A stretch of DNA of 64,000 bases, taken from assembly GCA_023435225.1 (NCBI GenBank), contig JAEYRX010000012.1, positions 124,001 through 188,000 on the forward strand. The letters run 5' to 3'. The notes under the pieces were generated by a model. It made no database searches. It saw nothing but the letters and a program-made list of their open reading frames with translations, and was not told the DNA's origin. The translations under genes were made by a program, and so were the position numbers. The stretch comes from Bacillota bacterium (lineage in GTDB: Bacteria > Bacillota > UBA4882 > UBA8346). Of this stretch, positions 1-7,754 are shown piece after piece (position 1 is the stretch's first letter; every line of letters begins with the position of its first letter).

Positions 1-255
1 TCTATTCGGCCAAGTTCGGATTTGCGTAATAAATACAATGAAGTTTCGGAGTTTTGCCATAAATATGCCGAGCCGGTTTACATTACCAAAAACGGTCAAG
101 GCGATTTGGCAGTTATGAGCATCGAAACATTTGAGAGATTGGTGGGCAAGTTTGAGCTTTATAAATTGCTTGGTGAGGGCCTGGCTGATTTGAAAGAGGG
201 CCGGATTGTGCCGGCTGAGGATACATTCAAGCAAATCGAGGATAGTTTAAAATAA
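1..255 (+). CDS. Phd/YefM-type antitoxin, 5' end outside window
   Basis: The antitoxin of a type II toxin-antitoxin pair. It should bind and neutralise the downstream toxin and repress their shared promoter. The frame is open from base 1, so the true start lies upstream and the product is N-terminally truncated here. The visible part has the Phd/YefM core: a helix, then EPVYITKNGQGDLAVMS and the ETFERL stretch, followed by a charged C-terminal tail that in this family wraps the toxin. Its stop overlaps the start of the next gene by one base (TAATG), indicating translational coupling. The family call rests on motif and context. It could equally be labelled RelB/Phd. Confidence 0.82.
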   Translation, partial: SIRPSSDLRNKYNEVSEFCHKYAEPVYITKNGQGDLAVMSIETFERLVGKFELYKLLGEGLADLKEGRIVPAEDTFKQIEDSLK

Positions 256-572
256 TGGGGCCTTACCGGGTTTTTATGACCAGGAGCGCTGCTGAAGATT
301 TAACAGATATATCCATATATATCCGTGATGAAATTCGAGAACCTGTCACCGCCATTAAGCTGGTGGAAAAGATTAAAGTTGCGGTAATGAGCCTGGCATT
401 ATATCCTATGCGACACAACTTAGTCGCGGATGAACACCTTGCCGCCCAAGGTTTTAGAAAAATTATTATCGATAATTATATCGCCTTCTATATCGTTTCG
501 GAAAAAGAACAAATCGTAACTGTGGTGAGAATATTGTATGGCAAGCGGGATTGGCTGCATTTGCTTGAATGA
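255..572 (+). CDS. ParE/RelE-family toxin
   Basis: A 105-residue toxin of the ParE/RelE superfamily, the usual partner of a Phd-type antitoxin. The sequence shows the family pattern: an N-terminal beta strand (YRVFMTRSAAEDL), a helical pair with IYIRDEI, then the C-terminal strands FRKIIIDNYIAFYIV and VTVVRILYGKRDW. ParE members poison gyrase while RelE members cleave mRNA. The ILYGKRDW ending with a long N-terminal helix is more ParE-like, but the target cannot be decided by reading. The length is normal for the family and the frame is intact, so the pair is probably functional. The start ATG is coupled to the antitoxin stop. Confidence 0.85.
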   Translation: MGPYRVFMTRSAAEDLTDISIYIRDEIREPVTAIKLVEKIKVAVMSLALYPMRHNLVADEHLAAQGFRKIIIDNYIAFYIVSEKEQIVTVVRILYGKRDWLHLLE

Positions 573-598
573 TTTCTCTTTACATTTTATAACAAATA

Positions 599-632
599 CC
601 TCTTGTCCTATATTTTGGGATAAGGGGTTTTT
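599..632 (+). terminator. Rho-independent terminator after the toxin-antitoxin pair
   Basis: Ten-base-pair arms (599-608 and 618-627, two wobble pairs) with an 8-base loop are followed by five T. This closes the two-gene operon. Confidence 0.7.
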
Positions 633-698
633 GATTTCAATAATTATAACTATGCTTCTTCGTCTTCATTGCAATAAAAAAAAATAGGAGTTTATACA

Positions 699-1097
699 AT
701 GAAATTAAACCATATCGCCTTTTGGACTCAAGATATTGACAGGTTATTTGCTTTCTATCAGAAATACTTTGAGGGACAGGTAATATTTTCAAAAGAGATC
801 CCTAATTTTAAATGTACTTTTATCAAAATTTGTTCCAGTGTTGTGCTTGAAATAATGAGTGTCCCTAACTTGGAAAAAAGAAAGAATAAGTTTACTGTCG
901 GTCACTCCCATATATCGTTGGAAGTTGACAGCAAGGGTGAAGTAGACCGCTTAACCGCCTATTTTGAAAACGAAGGAATTCCCTTTGAAAAAAAACGGGA
1001 ACAATATGATGACGGGTTCTATGAAAGCGCTATTATTGACCCGGATGGAAATATTATTGAATTTGCCTATTTAGATCGGTCTATTACTAACTTCTAA
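699..1097 (+). CDS. VOC / glyoxalase-family protein
   Basis: A 132-residue protein of the vicinal oxygen chelate fold, which includes glyoxalase I, dioxygenases and fosfomycin-resistance proteins. Two beta-alpha-beta-beta-beta modules are visible: LNHIAFWTQD at the start with the first metal-ligand His (residue 4), and a second module beginning HSHISLEVDS around residue 70 and ending DGNIIEFAYLD, where the Glu is the usual last metal ligand. The substrate cannot be assigned. The gene stands alone with a good ribosome-binding site (AGGAG about 9 bases before ATG), and its 3' side runs straight into a large palindrome shared with the convergent ilvB gene. Confidence 0.85.
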   Translation: MKLNHIAFWTQDIDRLFAFYQKYFEGQVIFSKEIPNFKCTFIKICSSVVLEIMSVPNLEKRKNKFTVGHSHISLEVDSKGEVDRLTAYFENEGIPFEKKREQYDDGFYESAIIDPDGNIIEFAYLDRSITNF

Positions 1098-1106
1098 ACA
1101 AAATAT

Positions 1107-1157
1107 TTAGCCACAGAGACACAGAGAATAATTATTTCTCTGTGTCTCTGTGGCTAA
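1107..1157. repeat. CACAGAG-type palindrome between convergent genes
   Basis: A near-perfect 51-base inverted repeat: left arm TTAGCCACAGAGACACAGAG, right arm its complement, with an AT-rich centre. It abuts the ilvB stop codon. The same CACAGAG vocabulary recurs at 28033-28113, 32837-32920 and, as a half copy, near 56240-56295. It may act as a bidirectional transcript end, although it has no T tract. Confidence 0.8.
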
Positions 1158-2822
1158 TTACTCCCCGATCATTTCCACATTCGCCGCACCTGGAGGAACC
1201 ATCGGTAAAACATTTTCTACTGGATTGATCGGGATATTTATTAACCAGGGGCCTGATTTAGCTATAGTTTCGGCTAATAAAGCCATTAGTTCGGTTGAAT
1301 GTGTGAGATCAATACTCTGTATGCCGAAACCGCGGGCGATGACTGCAAAGTCCGGGTTGCAACCAAATCGGCAGGCAATATAGGATTTGTTATAAAACAG
1401 CTCTTGTTGCTGCCGTACCAAACCAAGGTGGCCATTGTTCATAATAATTAATGTTACATCCAGATCCAACTCAGCTAAAGTTGCTAATTCTTGAATATTC
1501 ATAAGAATAGAACCATCACCGCTGAAACAAACCACTTTCTTTCCCGGATTGGCTAGAGCGGCTCCGATTGCGGCCGGGAGTCCAAAACCCATGGTTCCCA
1601 ACCCGCCGGAAGTTAGTAAAGTTCGCGGATGGCGAAAAGGATATGTTTGAGCCACCCACATTTGGTGTTGACCCACATCGGTAGAAATAATCGCCTCCGG
1701 CGGAACCAATTCGCTAACTTTTTTTATTAAATTTAAGGGTTGAAACAGGTTATCACTCTTTGACGATGGAAAAGGGTGCTTAGTTTTCAATAGCCGGATT
1801 TTTTCCATCCATTCAACCCGTTGAATGGGCGGTACAAGCGGGAGTAGTTCTTGTAAAAAAGCATATAAATCACCAGTTATCGCCAAATCTGTTCTTTTCA
1901 GTTTATTAATTTCAGCAGCGTCGATATCCACATGAATAACTTTAGCTCGAGGACAAAATTCGCTGATTTTACCGGTGGCCCGGTCGTCAAAGCGAACCCC
2001 GAAAGCTAAGATTAAATCCGTATCCTGTAAAGCATGATTGGTATAACCGGCTCCGTGCATACCAGGCATACCCAAATATAACGGATGGTCTGCCGGAAAG
2101 ACCCCTAGACCCATCAATGTTACGACCACCGGAATTGTATTTAACTCAGCTAAATTTATTAATAACTGTCCGGCATTGGAATTAATAGCTCCGCCGCCTA
2201 CATATAAAACAGGCCGCTTGGCGTTTTCGATCATAGCGACGATCTTCTTAATGTTACTAGAGTTAATTGGAGGCGCAGTATTCTTTTTACCGAGTTCCGG
2301 CCAACAATCGAAATCTATTACCTCGGTTTGGACATTTTTTGGTAAATCAATCAGTACCGGGCCAGGGCGGCCGGATTCGGCAATCCGGAAAGCTTCCGGA
2401 ATTATCTTAAGTAACTCCCGGGCATTACGAACCAGATAATTATGTTTGGTAATCGGCAGAGTTAAACCGTAAGTATCGACTTCCTGAAAAGCATCGGTTC
2501 CCAGCAATGAGGTGCCGACTTGGCCGGTAATAGCGATTATTGGGATTGAGTCCAGGTAAGCATCGGCAATTGCCGTTAACAAATTAGTAGCGCCTGGGCC
2601 GGAAGTTGCAAAACAGACTGCAGCCTGTCCGGTTGATCTGGCCATCCCTTGTGCGATGTAACCGGCTCCTTGCTCATGCCTGGCCAGAATATGATGGATT
2701 TTTTTACTCTTTGCCAGCGCATGATAGAGAGGAAGATTAGCCCCGCCGGGTATACCGGTAATGATTCTAATTCCTTGCCGTTCCAATAGATTAATAACAA
2801 TTTCAGCTCCTGACATTTTCAT
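1158..2822 (-). CDS. ilvB: Acetolactate synthase, large (catalytic) subunit
   Basis: A ThDP/FAD-dependent enzyme condensing two pyruvates to acetolactate (valine/leucine) or pyruvate plus 2-ketobutyrate (isoleucine). It has 554 residues, normal for the biosynthetic type. The N-terminal Pyr domain carries PGGANLPLYHAL and the catalytic Glu50 in ARHEQGAGYIAQGMAR. A central FAD/DHS domain follows, then a C-terminal ThDP domain with SGDGSILMNIQEL about 30 residues before NN. Several stretches (ITKHNYLVR, GTDAFQEVDTYG, RIAESGRPGPV) look strikingly like the enterobacterial IlvB type. The ATG at 2822 is chosen because AAAGGAGT sits 9 bases upstream; a second ATG two codons in is less well spaced. 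No regulatory small subunit (ilvN) follows. The gene lies behind a T-box and then a Val-rich leader peptide and attenuator. Confidence 0.95.
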   Translation of the reverse strand: MKMSGAEIVINLLERQGIRIITGIPGGANLPLYHALAKSKKIHHILARHEQGAGYIAQGMARSTGQAAVCFATSGPGATNLLTAIADAYLDSIPIIAITGQVGTSLLGTDAFQEVDTYGLTLPITKHNYLVRNARELLKIIPEAFRIAESGRPGPVLIDLPKNVQTEVIDFDCWPELGKKNTAPPINSSNIKKIVAMIENAKRPVLYVGGGAINSNAGQLLINLAELNTIPVVVTLMGLGVFPADHPLYLGMPGMHGAGYTNHALQDTDLILAFGVRFDDRATGKISEFCPRAKVIHVDIDAAEINKLKRTDLAITGDLYAFLQELLPLVPPIQRVEWMEKIRLLKTKHPFPSSKSDNLFQPLNLIKKVSELVPPEAIISTDVGQHQMWVAQTYPFRHPRTLLTSGGLGTMGFGLPAAIGAALANPGKKVVCFSGDGSILMNIQELATLAELDLDVTLIIMNNGHLGLVRQQQELFYNKSYIACRFGCNPDFAVIARGFGIQSIDLTHSTELMALLAETIAKSGPWLINIPINPVENVLPMVPPGAANVEMIGE

Positions 2823-2861
2823 TAAAAAAGACTCCTTTCAATTGGGTTTTTAGTTTATAAT

Positions 2862-2902
2862 AAAATAAAAAACCCCTGTGCGATTGAGACCGCCAGGGGT
2901 TT
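2862..2902 (-). terminator. Second terminator (attenuator) between leader peptide and ilvB
   Basis: On the minus strand AAACCCCTG pairs perfectly with CAGGGGTTT across a 15-base loop and is followed by a TTTTTATTTTATT run. It lies between the small Val-rich ORF and ilvB, not after an operon, so it would cut off ilvB transcripts. The sequence covering the end of the leader ORF (2921-2935, minus-strand GACGCCGGCGTAGGG) can pair in three short blocks with the 5' arm of this hairpin, giving a candidate antiterminator. Confidence 0.75.
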
Positions 2903-2922
2903 ACTATCTTGCTTACTTATCC

Positions 2923-3036
2923 CTACGCCGGCGTCAACCGATAAAAGAGTATGACAACTACAGCTACTACAACGACGACTGTAGCAACGACATTGACGAC
3001 GACATTATTCAAGCTGGTATTGAATAGATTAAACAT
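2923..3036 (-). CDS. Valine-rich leader peptide of ilvB (37 residues)
   Basis: A small ORF with ATG at 3034-3036 and a strong GGAGG 6 bases upstream, ending at TAG 2923-2925. Of its 37 residues 14 are valine, 13 of them packed in residues 12-28 (VVVNVVATVVVVVAVVV). A peptide of this kind between a promoter and ilvB, followed by a terminator, matches the design of amino-acid leader peptides such as ivbL of enteric bacteria: ribosome stalling at Val codons would allow an antiterminator to form. The final codons and stop (RLTPA) overlap the proposed antiterminator arm, so a non-stalled ribosome would mask it. The alternative is a small membrane peptide, since the run is also hydrophobic. Confidence 0.75.
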   Translation of the reverse strand: MFNLFNTSLNNVVVNVVATVVVVVAVVVILFYRLTPA

Positions 3037-3049
3037 ATTTCCTCCAAAT

Positions 3050-3400
3050 AAAAAACCCTTCATCCTATATATAGGACGAAGGGTTACACTCCGTGGTACC
3101 ACCTAAGTTTTGCGCTAAAAGCGCACTCATTATAGTACGGGTAATAATCCAAATCCATGTTAATCCGTGTAAATCCTGTCTAATAAGGTGTTTTTATTAG
3201 GCGGGAATTGACTGGATTTTAAAGAATAATTACCGATACTATTTCCCTTTTAACGGCGAGAACTCCGGTGAAGCCTACTTTAAACATTTCGGTTCACAGC
3301 TCCGAGGCTACCTTCCATATATCCGTCGCGGGGAATTTCCACCAACATCCCCTCTCTATACTTCGGGATATATTTACTCCTCCTCATCAAAGCTTTTGAG
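3050..3400 (-). promoter_or_regulatory. T-box leader upstream of leader peptide and ilvB
   Basis: On the minus strand the parts of a T-box RNA follow in order: a Stem I with K-turn (AGCT..GAGG pairing with CCTCGGAGCT), the AGTAAA side of the specifier loop, the AGAGAGGGGATGTTGGTGG apical region, the antiterminator T-box motif AGGTGGTACCACGG (3093-3106), and a strong terminator (3050-3085: AACCCTTC / GAAGGGTT then T6). The T-box motif pairs with the 3' end of uncharged tRNA and disrupts the terminator. The specifier triplet is ambiguous: GTA (Val) at 3309-3311 or GGT (Gly) one base over. Confidence 0.92.
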
Positions 3401-3417
3401 TAAATTTAATTGAATTA

Positions 3418-3447
3418 ATTATAAGTTATAAGTCTAATAAAGGTCAA
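3418..3447 (-). promoter_or_regulatory. SigA-type promoter of the ilvB leader transcript
   Basis: Reading the minus strand: TTGACC (-35, 3442-3447), 18 bases, TATAAT (-10, 3418-3423). It starts transcription about 10-15 bases before the T-box Stem I. Three direct TTCTAATAT repeats lie just upstream (3459-3487). Confidence 0.8.
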
Positions 3448-3549
3448 GAAATTTTTTATTCTAATATTTCTAATATTCTTCTAATATTCGCATTTGAAAA
3501 TCGGCGAATGAAAATCTTAAGTTTTGACGATTTATTAAGGCGATAATTA

Positions 3550-3578
3550 TTGACATTACGGGTAGGAGGTTGTATAAT
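3550..3578 (+). promoter_or_regulatory. Consensus SigA promoter of guaB
   Basis: TTGACA (3550-3555), 17 bases, TATAAT (3573-3578): a perfect match to the vegetative consensus, about 45 bases before the guaB start. It is divergent from the ilvB promoter, about 100 bases away. Confidence 0.9.
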
Positions 3579-3625
3579 CGTAAAAAATTTAGCTGTAGAT
3601 TTAAATATTATATAAGGAGGTCAAG

Positions 3626-5137
3626 ATGGCATATTTTTATAAGGAACCCAGCCGTACTTTTAGTGAGTACTTGTTATTACCCGGTTTGACACGGAAGGAG
3701 TGTGTTCCGGATAATGTCTCTTTAAAAACCCCGTTGGTCAAGTTTAAACAAGGGGAACCGGCTGAAATGTATTTGAATCTTCCTTTCGCCTCCGCGATTA
3801 TGCAGGCAGTATCCGACCATAACATGGCCATTGCCTTAGCTCGAAGCGGAGGTATTTCTTTTATTTACGGGTCCCAATCGATTGAGCAACAAGTCGAAAT
3901 GGTGCGCCGGGTAAAATCCTACAAAGCCGGTTTTGTATTTAGTGATTCCAGCTTAAAACCGGAAAACAGTTTGACCGATGTTTTGGAGATAACTCGACGG
4001 ACCGGTCATTCTACCATACCGGTTACCGCTGACGGGACCCCTAAAGGAAAACTGATGGGGATGGTAACCAGCCGGGATTACCGTCCCGGAAAAACTCCTT
4101 TAAATGTCAAAGTAAAGGAAATAATGACGCCATTTTCTACATTAATCGTGGGTACCGAGGGGATTTCACTTTCCGAAGCCAATGATATGATCTGGGCTCA
4201 TAAGTTGAATTGTCTTCCGATAATCGATCAAAATCAGAACCTGGTTTATTTGGTTTTCCGGAAAGACTATACCGCTCATAAAGAAAACCCATCCGAACTT
4301 TTAGATAAGCATAAACGGTTAATGACCGGCGCCGGAATTAATACCCGGGATTATCAGGAGAGAGTACCGGCTTTGGTAGAGGCGGGAGCCGATATTCTTT
4401 GTGTTGATTCTTCCGATGGTTATTCCGAGTGGCAATATGAAACTATTGCCTGGATCAAAGAAAAATACCAGGGGGCAATTAAAGTAGGCGGCGGTAATGT
4501 GGTTGATGGAGAAGGCTTCCGTTATTTGGTTGAAGCCGGAGCTGATTTTGTTAAAATCGGAATTGGCGGCGGAGCTATCTGTATTACCCGTGAACAAAAA
4601 GGTATCGGCCGGGGACAAGCAACTGCAGTTATTGAAGTCGCGGCCGCCCGTGACGAATATTTTAAAGAGACCGGTATTTACGTACCACTTTGTTCCGATG
4701 GTGGGATTGTCCATGACTATCATATTGTCCTGGCGCTGGCGATGGGAGCCGATTTTGTAATGATGGGCCGTTACTTCGCCCGTTTTGATGAAAGCCCCGC
4801 TCCGAAAGTACGAAAAGGCGGGATGGGTTATGTTAAAGAGTTCTGGGGTGAAGGTTCCAATCGGGCTCGGAACTGGCAACGTTACGACCTTGGCGGTGAC
4901 CAAAAACTCACCTTTGAAGAGGGTGTCGATAGCTACGTTCCTTACGCCGGCAGTCTAAAAGACAACCTTGATGTTACTGTTTATAAGATTAAATCAACCA
5001 TGTGCAATTGCGGGGTAATCACTATTCCCGATCTCCATAAGAACGTTAAAATAAACCAGGTTTCTTCCATTACTATCCGCGAAGGCGGCGCTCATGATGT
5101 TATCTTGAAAAAAGATGAGGATTATGTGAGTTCATAA
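3626..5137 (+). CDS. guaB: IMP dehydrogenase, divergent form
   Basis: Oxidises IMP to XMP with NAD, the committed step of GMP synthesis. It is 503 residues, slightly longer than the common bacterial form (about 485-490). A CBS-pair insertion lies at roughly residues 115-220 (GMVTSRDYRPG, KVKEIMTPF). The catalytic Cys319 is in GGGAICITREQ, where most bacterial enzymes read GPGSICTTR. The IMP-binding region reads VDSSDGYSEWQ instead of the common IDTAHGHS, and the first barrel region reads GGISFIYGSQSIEQQ instead of GGLGIIHKNMSIEQQ. All catalytic landmarks are present, so activity is expected, but this is a distinct subfamily. The ribosome-binding site AAGGAGGT lies 5 bases upstream of ATG. It is monocistronic, with its own consensus promoter. 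Confidence 0.93.
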   Translation: MAYFYKEPSRTFSEYLLLPGLTRKECVPDNVSLKTPLVKFKQGEPAEMYLNLPFASAIMQAVSDHNMAIALARSGGISFIYGSQSIEQQVEMVRRVKSYKAGFVFSDSSLKPENSLTDVLEITRRTGHSTIPVTADGTPKGKLMGMVTSRDYRPGKTPLNVKVKEIMTPFSTLIVGTEGISLSEANDMIWAHKLNCLPIIDQNQNLVYLVFRKDYTAHKENPSELLDKHKRLMTGAGINTRDYQERVPALVEAGADILCVDSSDGYSEWQYETIAWIKEKYQGAIKVGGGNVVDGEGFRYLVEAGADFVKIGIGGGAICITREQKGIGRGQATAVIEVAAARDEYFKETGIYVPLCSDGGIVHDYHIVLALAMGADFVMMGRYFARFDESPAPKVRKGGMGYVKEFWGEGSNRARNWQRYDLGGDQKLTFEEGVDSYVPYAGSLKDNLDVTVYKIKSTMCNCGVITIPDLHKNVKINQVSSITIREGGAHDVILKKDEDYVSS

Positions 5138-5138
5138 A

Positions 5139-5156
5139 ACAGGCAACAGGCAACAG
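5139..5156. repeat. Heptamer tandem array starting at the guaB stop
   Basis: CAGGCAA-type units of 7 bp, about 2.5 copies, beginning two bases after the guaB stop codon. It is related in unit sequence to the longer array at 62182-62237. Confidence 0.6.
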
Positions 5157-5194
5157 TGATTGCTAAGCCTTTGTAGTGATAAAGGAGAAAGATA

Positions 5195-5345
5195 TCTAAA
5201 AGCAACCCAATCTTAAAGGGGATTAGTAGGACTTTATAAGTGTTTTTTAGTTTGACACGAAGGATGGTGGTTTTCCAAGAGTCGGCTTGTGGTTAGCAAA
5301 CGACTCGAAAAAGAAAGTTTAGGGACAAAGGGTCTGGTTTTGGGT
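5195..5345. repeat. Inverted-repeat element, family 3 (reverse orientation)
   Basis: Read on the minus strand this stretch starts AAAACCAGACCCTTTGTCCC, contains GGAAAACCACCATCCTTCG and AACACTTA, and ends near CTTTAAGATTGGGTTG. The same blocks occur in the same order at 44943-45045 on the plus strand (AAAACCAGATCCCTTGCCC, GGGAAACCACCATCCTCTG, AACACTTA, CTTTTAAGGGATAGGGTCTG). This copy carries an extra internal segment. It is probably a non-coding mobile repeat. Confidence 0.6.
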
Positions 5346-5390
5346 TTAAATTCGCAATCTGCAATTACTATTTATTAAATTCTTAATTTA

Positions 5391-5421
5391 AATGCCGTCG
5401 GTTAACTCCGTGGCATTTTTT
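5391..5421 (+). terminator. Terminator downstream of guaB
   Basis: ATGCC pairs with GGCAT, with inner pairing GG(TTAA)CTCC, followed by TTTTTTCTTTCT. It lies about 255 bases after guaB and before the two-component operon. Confidence 0.6.
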
Positions 5422-5523
5422 CTTTCTAGAATGTTCACGCTATGGACACAAAATTGTTTTAGTATAAAAAGGAACTACAGAAAAGAGATGTAATGAGTTA
5501 TGATATTTATAAATTGAGGTTTT

Positions 5524-5556
5524 AATTGTCAATTGTCAATTCTCAATTGTCAATTG
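5524..5556. repeat. Heptamer array (AATTGTC)n before the response regulator
   Basis: AATTGTC, AATTGTC, AATTCTC, AATTGTC, AATTGA: a strict 7-bp period ending directly at the AAAGGAGG ribosome-binding site of the next gene. Confidence 0.85.
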
Positions 5557-5571
5557 AAAGGAGGTTTATGG

Positions 5572-6252
5572 ATGTCCGGAGTCAAAATTTTAATCGCTGA
5601 AGATGAAGCCAGGATGCGAAAATTGGTGGGGGATTTTTTAAAAAAGGAAGGCTATCATCTGGTAGAAGCTGAAGATGGGAAAAAAGCTCTGGAGTTATTT
5701 TCACATGAACCGGACTTCAACTTAGTAGTTTTGGATGTAATGATGCCGGAATATGATGGGTGGACGGTTTGCCGGGAGATCCGGAAAGTGTCACAGGTGC
5801 CGATTATAATGTTGACAGCCAGGAGTGAAGAGAATGATGAGTTATTCGGCTTTAATCTCGGAGCAGATGAGTATATTTCCAAACCATTCAGTCCAATGAT
5901 CTTAGTGGCGAGGGTCCAGGCTTTACTGAAGAGAACCGGCAACGGAGTTAAAACCATTAAGTTTTATGATGGTTTGGAGATTGATGAAAGCGGCCGGGTG
6001 GTCCGGGTAGACGGTAAAAAAATTGATTTAAGCCCCAAAGAGTATGAGCTATTAATATATTTAGTAAACAACCAGGGATTAGCTCTTTCCCGGGAGCAGA
6101 TTTTAAACTCAGTTTGGGATTATGATTATTTTGGCGATGCCAGAACGGTGGATACCCATATTAAAAAGTTACGTTTGAAACTGGGAGAAAAAGAAGACTT
6201 TATCCAGACCATCAGAGGTTTAGGCTATAAATTTGAGGCAAGGAGCAGTTAA
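5572..6252 (+). CDS. OmpR/PhoB-family response regulator
   Basis: The transcription-factor half of a two-component system, 226 residues. The receiver domain (residues 4-120) has the acidic pair EDE at 10-12, phosphoacceptor Asp55 in VVLDVMMPE, and the conserved Lys in ISKPFSP. The C-terminal winged-helix domain (about 130-225) ends with the typical RTVDTHIKKLRLKL and RGLGYKFE. The ATG at 5572 is chosen because AAAGGAGG lies just before it and it begins the receiver fold exactly; longer frames read into heptamer-repeat DNA. The stop overlaps the kinase start by one base. It likely controls the RND efflux genes that follow, an inference from position only. Confidence 0.93.
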   Translation: MSGVKILIAEDEARMRKLVGDFLKKEGYHLVEAEDGKKALELFSHEPDFNLVVLDVMMPEYDGWTVCREIRKVSQVPIIMLTARSEENDELFGFNLGADEYISKPFSPMILVARVQALLKRTGNGVKTIKFYDGLEIDESGRVVRVDGKKIDLSPKEYELLIYLVNNQGLALSREQILNSVWDYDYFGDARTVDTHIKKLRLKLGEKEDFIQTIRGLGYKFEARSS

Positions 6253-7754
6253 TGAAATATTCCATCAAATTTAAACTCTTTACTATCATCAGCGGACTGA
6301 TTGTTTTTTTTGTCTTCTTCTCATGGTTATGTAATAATCAGTTATTGGAACGTTTTTATTTATTTAATAAGAAAAACGCTCTTATCAAAACTTATCAGGC
6401 AATCAACTCCATGTATCAAAGTAAATCCCCCGAGGTTGAACTTAACCTGGAGAAGATGGAGTTTACCAGGTGGTTGCATATTGTAATCCTGGATCCAAAG
6501 TTGAACCTGAAATACGACTCTTTCTTCCGGGAAGGGGTAACCCAGCCCAAGCGTATTGAAGGGAATAATCGTAATAAAGAAAAACCGCATATTTTGGCGA
6601 TTAAACAGAAAGTCAGAGATATCGTTTATAAAAAAACATTAATTGAAGTTACCAAAGATAATCGTTTAGGTATCAGCTTTATTAATTTATATGCATTATT
6701 GGAAAATGGCGATTATATAATGTTACGGACTCCGGTGGAAGCTATTGAAGAAAGTGTGACTATCGCCAATCGTTTTTTCCTCTTTACCGGTTTAATGACC
6801 ATCATCATCGGCTGTTGGCTGGTGTTTATTTTAACGGGCCGTTTCACCAAACCGATTTTGGACTTGAAAGTAATTGCCCAGAGAATGTCTTTACTGGATT
6901 TTAGCCGGAAATATACAGTCAGAACCAGCGATGAGATTGGAGAACTTGGCGAAAGTATTAATTCTCTTTCGGAACAGTTAGAGAAATCCATCAGGGAACT
7001 AAGAGAGGCCAACCGGAAATTACAGGCTGATATTGAAAAAGAGCGGCAGATAGATGAGATGCGGAAAGAATTTATATCAAATGTTTCCCACGAATTAAAA
7101 ACCCCTATCGCTTTAATCCAAGGTTATGCCGAAGGGCTGAAAGTAAACGTGAACGAAGATGAAGAGAATAAGAATTTTTATTGCGATGTTATTGTGGATG
7201 AAGCCCTCAAAATGAATAAACTGGTTAAACAACTGCTGGATCTGTCACAGATGGAGTCAGGCTATTTTATTATTGATAAAGCCGATTTTAATCTGGGGCA
7301 GCTGGTTAAACAAGTAATAAGAAAAAATGACTTAATGTTTCAAGCAAAGAAAGTATCAATAACGATAGAAATAATTGAAGATATAATTGTTAATGCCGAT
7401 TATCACCTGATTGAGCAAGTATTATTTAATTATATAAGTAATGCCGTCAATCATGTAGATGAAGCGAGAAATATCAAAGTTGGAATCAAAAAGGAAGCTG
7501 GTAAAGCAAGAGTAACTGTTTTTAACTCGGGGTGTCCCATCCCGGTGGAATATTTTGGAAAAATATGGGATAGCTTTTATAAGGTTGATAAGGCCAGAAC
7601 TCGCGAATATGGTGGAACCGGATTAGGCTTATCGATTGTCCGGGCGATTCAAGAAGCCCACCATAATGGTTATGGGGTACGAAACCTTCCGGATGGAGTG
7701 GAGTTTTGGTTTGAGGTGGAACTAGCGGAAAAACAGTTGATAGTTGACAGTTAA
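6252..7754 (+). CDS. Membrane sensor histidine kinase
   Basis: The partner kinase of the preceding regulator, 500 residues. Transmembrane segments lie at about residues 9-27 and 175-196 and enclose an extracytoplasmic sensor of about 145 residues. Then come a HAMP domain (197-250), HisKA with phosphoacceptor His280 in ISNVSHELKTP, and HATPase_c with the N box (NYISNAVNH) and G box GTGLGLSIV. It is translationally coupled to the regulator (TAATG). The last residues LIVDS are written in a 7-bp tandem repeat (GTTGATA GTTGACA GTTAA), and the TAA stop is completed by the first bases of an inserted MITE, so the original C-terminus may have differed by a few residues. The signal is unknown. Confidence 0.93.
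   Translation: MKYSIKFKLFTIISGLIVFFVFFSWLCNNQLLERFYLFNKKNALIKTYQAINSMYQSKSPEVELNLEKMEFTRWLHIVILDPKLNLKYDSFFREGVTQPKRIEGNNRNKEKPHILAIKQKVRDIVYKKTLIEVTKDNRLGISFINLYALLENGDYIMLRTPVEAIEESVTIANRFFLFTGLMTIIIGCWLVFILTGRFTKPILDLKVIAQRMSLLDFSRKYTVRTSDEIGELGESINSLSEQLEKSIRELREANRKLQADIEKERQIDEMRKEFISNVSHELKTPIALIQGYAEGLKVNVNEDEENKNFYCDVIVDEALKMNKLVKQLLDLSQMESGYFIIDKADFNLGQLVKQVIRKNDLMFQAKKVSITIEIIEDIIVNADYHLIEQVLFNYISNAVNHVDEARNIKVGIKKEAGKARVTVFNSGCPIPVEYFGKIWDSFYKVDKARTREYGGTGLGLSIVRAIQEAHHNGYGVRNLPDGVEFWFEVELAEKQLIVDS

Noticed and set aside
1150..1383. A plus-strand ORF over the 3' end of ilvB
   Set aside because: It begins in the palindrome and is antisense to the conserved ilvB C-terminus.
4319..4903. 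A 194-codon minus-strand ORF inside guaB
   Set aside because: It is fully antisense to a conserved enzyme, with no start signals and no recognisable domain.
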